Source: Anaerolineae bacterium (GTDB lineage Bacteria; Chloroflexota; Anaerolineae; Anaerolineales; Villigracilaceae). From it: a stretch of 53,253 nucleotides of DNA. A program made the translations under genes and the position numbers. The stretch spans positions 1-53,253 of the forward strand of contig JABGQV010000048.1 in assembly GCA_018648655.1 (NCBI GenBank), written 5' to 3'. How positions within the stretch are numbered: position 1 is the stretch's first letter; each line of letters opens with the position of its first letter. Below are positions 46,897 to 53,253 of this stretch, piece by piece. Under the pieces are notes generated by a model. It made no database searches. It saw only the letters and a list, made by a program, of their open reading frames with translations, and was not told where the DNA came from.

Positions 46897-48020
46897 GAGA
46901 GAAATGGAGTGTGCCTGCGCGTTATCTAATATTGGGTTTATCAATCATTTTGATTGTGGCATTGGGATGGTATATGCGCTCGATGTTGCAACCTTTGATC
47001 GTTGCGGGGCTGATTGCCTATATTATGATGCCCTTTGTTAATATGATGAAAAGCAACTTTGGAATGAAGCATAAACTGGCGGTGAATTCAGTTTACTTTC
47101 TTTCTCTGGGCTTGGTGTTGGCATCCCCAGTATTATTTCTGCCCGAACTCATTGCGCAAATACAGGTTTTCTCGAACGACTTGGTGCGGATCTACGAGCA
47201 GTCTCTTGTCTTTTTAAGTGAGCCGATTCGGTTGGGCACTTTTGTTTTTGATGCGAGTGATTATCTTTCTGAGTTAGAAAGTTCTGTGTTGGCTGTTTTG
47301 ACCAGCCTTCCTGAACAGGCTTTACATATTATTGAAAGTACATCTCGAAATGCCGCCTGGTTTTTTGTGATTATTGTTGCGATTTATTACCTTTTGTTGG
47401 ATTGGGATAATTTGCGTGAGTTTTTTATTCGGCAGGCTCCAGAAAACTATCGGCGTGATGCTCGTTTAGTTTTTTTAGAGATCAAGGAGCTTTGGGCTGC
47501 ATATTTACGTAGTCAAGTGGCACTTATGGCGATTGTGGGTACTGTTTTTACTATTGCCTGGTTTTCGATTGGGCTTCCTGGTGCGTTGGTTATTGGTATT
47601 TTGACGGGCTTTTTGAATGTAATTCCCGATATTGGACCGATGGTAGCGACAGTGATTGCCTTGGCAGTGGCTTTGCTGGAAGGCTCCCTTTTCTTACCGA
47701 TTTCAAATATTTGGTTTGCAGTTTTGGTCTTTGTGATTTATTTGGTGCTGGTCAATTTAAAAAATATTTGGCTACGTCCGCGCTTGATGGGGCGCAGTGT
47801 TCATTTGCATGAGGGTTTGGTTTTTGTTGCAATTATGGCGGCGGTGCTGATTCAGGGTATTCTGAGCGCGATCGTGATTGTGCCAGTAATTGCCTCTACG
47901 CTTGTAATCGGGCGTTATCTCAAATCAGGGATTTTAGGCTTGGAGCCAGACTTGCGTGAAGATTTGCTTGAGAAAGTAGAGGTTGTTGAAAAAGAAGCAA
48001 GTGAACCAGAAGAAGAATAA
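46893..48020 (+). CDS. AI-2E family (PerM-like) transporter
   Basis: This 375-residue membrane protein has seven or eight helices and the family segments LQPLIVAGLIAYIMMPFVN at the start, GLPGALVIGILTGFLNVIPDIGPMVA in the middle, and ISNIWFAVLVFVIYLVLVNLKNIWLRPRLMG near the end. Family members include the AI-2 exporter TqsA and sodium/proton or other permeases, so substrate is open. The start overlaps the thrC stop, and a bidirectional terminator follows. The acidic tail (EKEASEPEEE) is cytoplasmic. Confidence 0.88.
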   Translation: MREKWSVPARYLILGLSIILIVALGWYMRSMLQPLIVAGLIAYIMMPFVNMMKSNFGMKHKLAVNSVYFLSLGLVLASPVLFLPELIAQIQVFSNDLVRIYEQSLVFLSEPIRLGTFVFDASDYLSELESSVLAVLTSLPEQALHIIESTSRNAAWFFVIIVAIYYLLLDWDNLREFFIRQAPENYRRDARLVFLEIKELWAAYLRSQVALMAIVGTVFTIAWFSIGLPGALVIGILTGFLNVIPDIGPMVATVIALAVALLEGSLFLPISNIWFAVLVFVIYLVLVNLKNIWLRPRLMGRSVHLHEGLVFVAIMAAVLIQGILSAIVIVPVIASTLVIGRYLKSGILGLEPDLREDLLEKVEVVEKEASEPEEE

Positions 48021-48049
48021 GAATAAGACTAAAAAACTTTTTTATAAAA

Positions 48050-48086
48050 AAAAGGAGCGTGGATGAAACTCATCCACGCTCCTTTT
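48050..48086. terminator. Bidirectional intrinsic terminator
   Basis: AAAAGGAGCGTGGATGA (48050-48066) and TCATCCACGCTCCTTTT (48070-48086) are perfect 17-bp complements with a 3-nt loop. It separates the transporter gene from the converging molybdenum hydroxylase gene. Confidence 0.94.
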
Positions 48087-48089
48087 GCT

Positions 48090-50672
48090 TTAGAGCTTTA
48101 TCACTTTGCTTTTTCTTTTTTTCTTCGCTAACTTCATCGGGAATTTTCTTCTGCGCTTCCCATCAAACTGATATAGCGCATTTGCCACTGCTGCGGCAGT
48201 CGGCACTAAGCCAATCTCACCAACACCCTTTGCTCCATAAGGACCTAAGGGGTCGGGCACTTCAACACCAATTACATCAACTGAGGGCATTTCTTTGGCA
48301 CGTAAAATGCCCATTTTTCGCAAATTGGTACTAAGTGGAACGCCATCTTTCATTGGTAAATCTTCGCTAATTGCGTAGCCGATCCCCATGTGAACTGCAC
48401 CTTCAACTTGCCCTTCAAAGAGCATTGGGTTATAGATTTTCCCCGCATCATGTGCGGCGGTTACTCTTTCAATTTGCCCGTCATCGTCAATCGCAACGAG
48501 TTGCGCCGCGTAGCTGTAAGAATAATGAGTGATAACTTCATCTACGACTGCGTCAGGCTTTGTTGTCCAGTCTACAATCCATTCCCCAAAATATTCTTTG
48601 CCAACTAAATCGGCGAGGGTGTTATTTTTCAAATCTTTGTTAAGCTTTTCACAGGCATCCAAGAGCGCGTTGCCGAGCAGGGATGTTGCCCGTGAGGCGG
48701 TCGTCATCCCCGCATTTTGGTTTGATATGGTATCTACGCGTACATCAATTAAATCGGGGTGAATACCGGTTTCATTACAGACGAGTTGACGTGCAATTGT
48801 ATTTACACCTTGCCCCATTTCTGTCCAGCCGTGATCGATGGTGACTTTATCTGGCGCAATAATCGAAATCAACGCAGAAGATTCATCGGGCATGCCGTTG
48901 CCGATACCGGTATTTTTTAATCCACAAGCCAAGCCTGCAAATTTTGTTTTCTCATAAGCAGGTTTGATTGCTTCCAATGCACGTTTTACGCCAACGCCGC
49001 CCGCTAAAACTTGCCCTGTGGCTGTCATTGAGCCATTTTCTAGTGCATTATCATAACGGAACTGCCAGCGGTCAAAATCACCTTGTTCACAGAGATCATC
49101 TATCGAACTTTCCATACCAAAGGTGGCTTGGTTCACACCAAATCCGCGCATTGCACCGCAAGGGAGATTGTTAGTGTAGACTGCAAAGGCTTCAATGTCT
49201 GTTGCAGGGACGTGATATGCCGCAGTGGCGTGGCTGGCGATGCGTGTGAGCACTTTTGCACCTACAGAAGCATATGCGCCAGTATCGCCCACAAAACGTG
49301 CTTTGATGAAGGTTAGCTTGCCATCTTTATCACAGCCTAATTCATAATCCATCCACACAGGGTGGCGTTTGGGGTGCATGATAATTGACTCATCTCGTGT
49401 GAGATGTACTTTTACAGGCAATTGCATTAATTTTGCCATCAATGCGGCATGTCCTTGTACGCTTAAATCTTCTTTGCCGCCAAATCCGCCGCCATTTGCT
49501 ACCAAAATTACGCGCACTTGTTCTTTTGATAAGCCAAGCAATTTTGCAATTTGTGTTTGATCTTCATAAATGCCTTGGCTTTGCGAATAAATTTTCACGC
49601 CTTTGCCATCGGGCATAGCTACAGCGGCTTCAACTTCCATGAAGGCGTGTTCAACACGTTGGGTTTCGTAAACGCCCGTTGAGATATAGGCTGAGTTTTT
49701 TCTCGCTTCTTCCATATCTCCACGCACAAACACGGGATGAGATAGGATATTCCCGCCCTCATGCACTTTCGGGGATTCGGGAGACATCGCCGCGTGCATA
49801 TCACTAACAACCTCGAGCACTTCATACGTGACCTTGATCTTGCTCATTGCATCACGAGCAATTGCTTCGCTTTCAGCAACTACGCTTGCAACTACGTCTC
49901 CTAGATAGCGGGTGATTTCGCCTTTTTTGAGCATAAGGGGCCAGTCTTGAGAAATCAAGCCGATGGTGCGGTCACCCGGGATGTCTTCGGCGGTGAAGAT
50001 GCGTAGCACGCCTGCCACGCCCTCAGCTGCTTGGGTGTCGATATCCAGTATTTTGGCACGAGGGTATTCGCTAAATTTTAGGGCACCATGTACCATCCCC
50101 TCGAAGCGGAGATCATCTGTATATTGATGGTCGCCCAGCACCAATTCCCGTGCCTCATATTTGGGGTGTCGTGAGCCTATTTTGCCCTCACTGGTGGGGA
50201 TGGGGATTTCACTTTCGTCCCGAATAGCCTCTGCTGCATAATCGATGGCTTCAATAACTTTCGTGTAGCCAGTGCAGCGGCAAATATGGGGAGTGAGCGC
50301 TTTTTTGATGTCATCTTCACTAGGCGCAGGATTTTTCTTGATGAGCGTATCAGCGCGCATAACGATGCCAGGGGTGCAGAAACCGCATTGAACCCCACCT
50401 TTTTCGGCAAAGGCATTGGCGAAAGTGTCGCGTTTATATTCGCTGAGGCCTTCAGGCGTAGTGATGCTCGTTTCTCCCAATTTTTTCATGGGTGTGATGC
50501 AAGAGAGCTTAGATTTTCCATCAATATCAACTGTGCAGGCTCCACAAGATGCCTGCCCAGAGCAACCATCTTTGACAGATGTGATATTTTCATGTTCTCG
50601 CAAAAAGGTTAAAAGGGTGAGTTCGGGGTCACCGCTAAATTCTTTTTTTGTGCCGTTTAGGGTAAATTTCAT
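48090..50672 (-). CDS. Fused molybdenum hydroxylase, selenium-dependent xanthine dehydrogenase type
   Basis: This 860-residue protein joins both [2Fe-2S] domains and the molybdopterin domain in one chain. The plant-type cluster cysteines are C37, C43 and C46 (CSGQASCGAC, one residue longer than the usual C-x4-C-x2-C). The helical cluster is in GGVQCGFCTPGIVM and HICRCTGY. The Mo domain (from about 165) has GGGFGGKEDLS, GAMRGFGVNQ, TEMGQGVNTIARQ and late GAKGVGEIGLVPTAAAV. No FAD domain is present. This single-chain form is the selenium-dependent xanthine dehydrogenase layout of Clostridium and Enterococcus. It contains no selenocysteine; selenium would be a labile ligand. Start at ATG 50672: the AAAGGAG before it lies within the longer frame. 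Purine hydroxylation is inference. Confidence 0.85.
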   Translation of the reverse strand: MKFTLNGTKKEFSGDPELTLLTFLREHENITSVKDGCSGQASCGACTVDIDGKSKLSCITPMKKLGETSITTPEGLSEYKRDTFANAFAEKGGVQCGFCTPGIVMRADTLIKKNPAPSEDDIKKALTPHICRCTGYTKVIEAIDYAAEAIRDESEIPIPTSEGKIGSRHPKYEARELVLGDHQYTDDLRFEGMVHGALKFSEYPRAKILDIDTQAAEGVAGVLRIFTAEDIPGDRTIGLISQDWPLMLKKGEITRYLGDVVASVVAESEAIARDAMSKIKVTYEVLEVVSDMHAAMSPESPKVHEGGNILSHPVFVRGDMEEARKNSAYISTGVYETQRVEHAFMEVEAAVAMPDGKGVKIYSQSQGIYEDQTQIAKLLGLSKEQVRVILVANGGGFGGKEDLSVQGHAALMAKLMQLPVKVHLTRDESIIMHPKRHPVWMDYELGCDKDGKLTFIKARFVGDTGAYASVGAKVLTRIASHATAAYHVPATDIEAFAVYTNNLPCGAMRGFGVNQATFGMESSIDDLCEQGDFDRWQFRYDNALENGSMTATGQVLAGGVGVKRALEAIKPAYEKTKFAGLACGLKNTGIGNGMPDESSALISIIAPDKVTIDHGWTEMGQGVNTIARQLVCNETGIHPDLIDVRVDTISNQNAGMTTASRATSLLGNALLDACEKLNKDLKNNTLADLVGKEYFGEWIVDWTTKPDAVVDEVITHYSYSYAAQLVAIDDDGQIERVTAAHDAGKIYNPMLFEGQVEGAVHMGIGYAISEDLPMKDGVPLSTNLRKMGILRAKEMPSVDVIGVEVPDPLGPYGAKGVGEIGLVPTAAAVANALYQFDGKRRRKFPMKLAKKKRKSKVIKL

Positions 50673-50707
50673 AGAAACTCCTTTATTCATAAGGAAAGGT
50701 CAGACCT

Positions 50708-50713
50708 ATTATA
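50708..50713 (-). promoter_or_regulatory. -10 box of molybdenum hydroxylase gene
   Basis: On the minus strand GTTTATAATAGG carries a perfect TATAAT, about 36 bp before the ATG at 50672. The -35 region overlaps the terminator of the upstream methyltransferase gene and has no good match. Confidence 0.45.
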
Positions 50714-50727
50714 AACGATAAGAAAGC

Positions 50728-50762
50728 AAAAGAGCCGAACAATTTTCTTATTCGGCTCTTTG
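50728..50762 (-). terminator. Terminator after methyltransferase gene
   Basis: On the minus strand CAAAGAGCCGAA and TTCGGCTCTTT form the stem, followed by T-rich TTGCTTTC. It ends the methyltransferase cluster before the molybdenum hydroxylase promoter. Confidence 0.82.
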
Positions 50763-50783
50763 TTTTTCTCTCTTATTTGGAAT

Positions 50784-52169
50784 TTAGCGTCTTTCCATCA
50801 AAAACAAGTGTCGTTCAGATTCATTAATATGTATTTTTTTGTGAATAGTGAAACGAGACTTGAAAACTCGCTCAAAATCTTCGAGCATATACTCGTTAAA
50901 AATATCTTCACGGCTTTGAAGTAGCTTCTTAACTTGAGAGTCTGATTTCGGAACAAACTCAATGACAAGCCATTTTCCTGTATCGCTAAAGAAATCAGCT
51001 AATTGCTGAAGGGGAACATTATTTGAGATTGCAAGATGATGAATTAGTGCTAAGGCAAAAACCATATCGGCAGGAGCGCGTTCTGAGAAAGATTCGCGCT
51101 CGTTATTATGCCAGCCAAGCGCAGGACTTGGATTTGTTAGATCTGATACAAGGGGGAGGAGATTCTCTTCTTTTGATGATTTCACCTGCCGATAATTTTG
51201 TTCCACGGCGGCAGGGTCAATATCAAAGGAGATAGTGAAAACCCCTTGCTCAGAGGCTAATCGGCTGAAGATACCATTATTCGCGCCTAAATCCCAGACT
51301 TCCTTAGGCTCTCTTTCTTTTACCCATTCAAAGATTAACTCTTTTTTATGCAGAAAGGCTGCATCAGTATAGTTTGTGATTTCGTAGTAGTTTCCCCATT
51401 CCGTTCCTGCTGGATTCCATTCAAGCTTTTTGATGGTATTTTTAAGGCTATCAATAAGACTTAGGAGAGCTTGTTTGTTAATCTTTTTTTTCTGCTTTTT
51501 CTCTTCGATATCTTCGTCTGCATATTTGCTTTGTGCTTTTGCATGCAGGTGAATATGCATCATTAAGCCCGCGTTGAGCTTGGATGATTTGGGGAGTAGG
51601 TCGCTAGCCAAATCAAGGGGAATCCCATCAATATAAACGCGCAGTAGTTGGCTAAGGCGAATATCTCTTTTTGCCATTAACGCTAAGGGAGCCAAGAAAT
51701 GTTGACAGAATTGTTTATAGGCCACCCAAGGATTGCCCTCTTCGTAGAATTCAAAAGAAAGGGTGTCTATCAGAATTGCTTTGCCACGATGAAATTGGAT
51801 ATTATATGCGCTGGCATCCTTGAGAGACATCCCTGCCTTGATTGCCCGTTTCTGAATAGCCAGTGTTGCCAGTGCGGCTTCTTTTAATTGAGAAAAAGAC
51901 CATTCGTAAGGATAGGAGATGAATGGTATCACTTCCGGTTGAAGAATCTTGAAAGCTGAAGCCGCCTTGATGGGAGGAATATCTACTTCTTTATGTGCTA
52001 TCAAGCGTCCGATTTTTGCTAATTGCTCATAGAGTCCTGATTCTATGAGATGTTTGTACTCGGATGCATATTTTTGATTGACTTGTCTATAGAGTATGCT
52101 CTCGTGTGTGAATAGAAATCCGCTTGGATCTCGGAATGAAGCCGGATGTTGGGCTTGAGTGCTACTCAT
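50784..52169 (-). CDS. SAM-dependent methyltransferase, large unusual form
   Basis: This 461-residue protein has a class I Rossmann methyltransferase core in its C-terminal half (about 285-460). The SAM motif I is VWDLGANNGIFSRLA and the acidic strand 2 is ISFDIDPAAVEQNYR; VFALALIHHLAIS is the motif IV region. The N-terminal 280 residues are mainly helical and unrelated to any fold I recognise, apart from the YNIQFHRGKAILIDTLSFE segment. That segment resembles family members acting after nodulation- or polysaccharide-type transfer. It overlaps the small upstream protein by eight bases (ATGAGTAG) and is translationally coupled to it. Acceptor unknown. Confidence 0.8.
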   Translation of the reverse strand: MSSTQAQHPASFRDPSGFLFTHESILYRQVNQKYASEYKHLIESGLYEQLAKIGRLIAHKEVDIPPIKAASAFKILQPEVIPFISYPYEWSFSQLKEAALATLAIQKRAIKAGMSLKDASAYNIQFHRGKAILIDTLSFEFYEEGNPWVAYKQFCQHFLAPLALMAKRDIRLSQLLRVYIDGIPLDLASDLLPKSSKLNAGLMMHIHLHAKAQSKYADEDIEEKKQKKKINKQALLSLIDSLKNTIKKLEWNPAGTEWGNYYEITNYTDAAFLHKKELIFEWVKEREPKEVWDLGANNGIFSRLASEQGVFTISFDIDPAAVEQNYRQVKSSKEENLLPLVSDLTNPSPALGWHNNERESFSERAPADMVFALALIHHLAISNNVPLQQLADFFSDTGKWLVIEFVPKSDSQVKKLLQSREDIFNEYMLEDFERVFKSRFTIHKKIHINESERHLFLMERR

Positions 52170-52359
52170 CTAAGAAATCGTCGTCTGTATCATTATCTTC
52201 TTCGACATCTGGAGAAGACGAAGACATGCCCAATAATTCCTTGATTTTTGCCCATTGTGAGCGGATGAAAAGTCCAGCACCGAGCGCGGCGGCAACTGCT
52301 AATTGAATAAGAATACTGCCTGAACCAGGATCAAGATATATAGCGGGTGAGTAGTGCAT
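52162..52359 (-). CDS. Small membrane protein with DPGSGS motif
   Basis: This 65-residue protein begins with YLDPGSGS, continues with one membrane helix (about 17-33) and an acidic tail (EEDNDTDDDFLDE). The YLDPGxGS start followed by a glycine-rich helix is a recurring small-protein pattern next to surface-polysaccharide and methyltransferase genes. Its stop overlaps the following methyltransferase start by eight bases, so a joint role at the membrane is likely. A strong AAAGGAG precedes the ATG. Function unknown. Confidence 0.72.
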   Translation of the reverse strand: MHYSPAIYLDPGSGSILIQLAVAAALGAGLFIRSQWAKIKELLGMSSSSPDVEEDNDTDDDFLDE

Positions 52360-52407
52360 TTTTTTTTAGTTCTCCTTTATTTTGGATAATTAGGTAGTAG
52401 ATAATGT

Positions 52408-52425
52408 TTTTGTCCGAGGACAAAA
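52408..52425. promoter_or_regulatory. Perfect palindrome upstream of small membrane protein, possible operator
   Basis: TTTTGTCC and GGACAAAA meet over two bases, making an 18-bp near-perfect palindrome 49 bp before the ATG at 52359. It is followed on the plus strand by a T-run, but no plus-strand gene ends there, so an operator is at least as likely as a terminator. Confidence 0.35.
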
Positions 52426-52526
52426 TAAATTTTTTTGATGAGAAATAGTTGTGGAAAGCAAGCGTAATCCAATATTAATCGTACTCCATGGTTACTTTAC
52501 CATATAACTATAAATGAAAAAACTAG

Positions 52527-53253
52527 CTAAGGGGTGTATTTATAAATCATGATATTGTCACTTTGGTATACTTCTTTATACTTGATAATCTCTTTTGATA
52601 AATTCAGAATGAGTCCATCCCCTCGAATGATGGACTTGTTTTCATCATAAGTTTTTTTTGCGATATAGATATAGTCATAATCAAAATTGAGCTTCGAGGC
52701 TTGTATTTCTATACATTCAAGGGGGGCACTTTCTTCTGTAATGCAATTTTGTAATAGTTGAACACCCGCATATAGATTGTCAAATCCTTCTCCGTCTATC
52801 CATTCACGTCCTTGAATTGTTGTCAGACTTTGTCGATAAGCTAATGTCGGGAACCATTCAAGAGTTGGGTCTGCCAAAACATTACTACTTCCTGTAATAA
52901 CAAGAAATCGACTGTTGCTAGGGGTATTTCTCTCTACCCATTTATAGGCTTGCAGATTTTCTTCTGAAACTCTATCTTGGGATATTTGTGAACTATAGGT
53001 CTGCATACTAATAAATATGATGAGGATCATATTGGCAAATAAAAACTTCTCTGAACGACTTTGTAATATGGTATTGAAAGATGTTCCTCTCGCTCTACTT
53101 TCTATCTTAGCCAATGCAGGAAATATAAAGTCGCAAAGAGCAATGCTGGCATGTAGAGCCATGGCAAGGATAGTGATATTGAAGCCGCTGCGCGGATCTA
53201 AAATAAAAGGCAAGATATACATTATTGGCAAAAAATAATGTTTTTGGGCTATA
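52527..53253 (-). CDS. C-terminal part of a large membrane protein, glycosyltransferase-like
   Basis: The frame is open to the window edge, so at least 242 residues of a longer protein are present. The visible part starts in a membrane segment (IMYILPFILDPRSGF), continues with hydrophobic helices (ITILAMALHASIALCDFIF) and one further helix (LFANMILIIFISM). It ends in a soluble domain of about 160 residues with YKWVERNTPSNSRFLVITG. This order, membrane core then extracytoplasmic tail with a 'WVRENTPxxA' segment, is typical of GT-C type membrane glycosyltransferases (PMT/ArnT-like). The catalytic loop lies outside the window, so the call is inference. It is upstream of the small membrane protein in the same direction. 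Confidence 0.6.
   Translation of the reverse strand, partial: IAQKHYFLPIMYILPFILDPRSGFNITILAMALHASIALCDFIFPALAKIESRARGTSFNTILQSRSEKFLFANMILIIFISMQTYSSQISQDRVSEENLQAYKWVERNTPSNSRFLVITGSSNVLADPTLEWFPTLAYRQSLTTIQGREWIDGEGFDNLYAGVQLLQNCITEESAPLECIEIQASKLNFDYDYIYIAKKTYDENKSIIRGDGLILNLSKEIIKYKEVYQSDNIMIYKYTP

Overview
The window looks like a contiguous chromosomal stretch of a low-to-moderate GC bacterium. I infer a member of the Chloroflexota, probably class Anaerolineae. The grounds are protein style only: Thr/Pro-rich 'TPT' linkers on secreted proteins, very large GAF-rich membrane kinases with an extracytoplasmic PDZ-like segment, a FIST protein beside the kinase, M42 peptidase paralogs and a malic enzyme fused to a phosphotransacetylase. 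There is no rRNA here to confirm this. No rRNA, tRNA, CRISPR array, intact insertion sequence or prophage was found. Most genes are chromosomal housekeeping or environmental-sensing genes.

Layout. 1-640: the start of a glycyl radical enzyme (cut by the window edge) and an intergenic segment with a nested 96-bp inverted repeat. 640-3906: a single-chain restriction-modification enzyme of Type ISP kinship without helicase. 4012-6617: a metallo-beta-lactamase fold hydrolase and a divergent acyl-CoA dehydrogenase. 6699-11944: a FIST sensor protein and a 1330-residue membrane histidine kinase in one operon. 12228-15159: gyrB with an upstream membrane protein. 15253-17827: a membrane protein, plsY and a second MBL hydrolase. 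17958-24956: a strange regulator (pseudo-receiver, roadblock-like domain and degenerate Y1 transposase domain), polA and a large TPR protein. 25132-28186: a C39-like peptidase with TPR repeats, an OmpR-type response regulator and an FGE-domain lipoprotein. 28374-29869: a SAM-I riboswitch controlling metK. 30083-33706: a HAD protein, a zinc-ribbon membrane protein, panE and a queuosine-precursor transporter. 33832-38790: a Thr/Pro-rich protein, three consecutive M42 aminopeptidase paralogs and a solute-binding-like lipoprotein. 38901-41688: ferritin, a DUF456 protein and serS under a T-box leader with serine specifier UCC. 41829-48020: malic enzyme, hypE, threonine synthase and an AI-2E family exporter. 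48090-53253: a fused molybdenum hydroxylase of the selenium-dependent xanthine dehydrogenase type, then a minus-strand cluster of methyltransferase, small membrane protein and the tail of a large membrane protein.

Regulation is unusually readable. There are at least eight strong intrinsic terminators, a SAM-I riboswitch whose antiterminator can be traced by base pairing, a T-box with specifier, T-box bulge and terminator, and several good -35/-10 promoters. In two cases the -10 box sits so close to the ATG that the mRNA should be leaderless or nearly so.

The most novel object is the gene at 17958-19697. It joins a receiver-like domain lacking its acidic pair to a roadblock/LC7-like segment and a C-terminal domain that aligns with IS200/IS605 TnpA. 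The HUH histidines of that domain are replaced by Tyr-Leu-Gln, while a tyrosine remains at the nucleophile position. I read it as a domesticated transposase used as a regulator.
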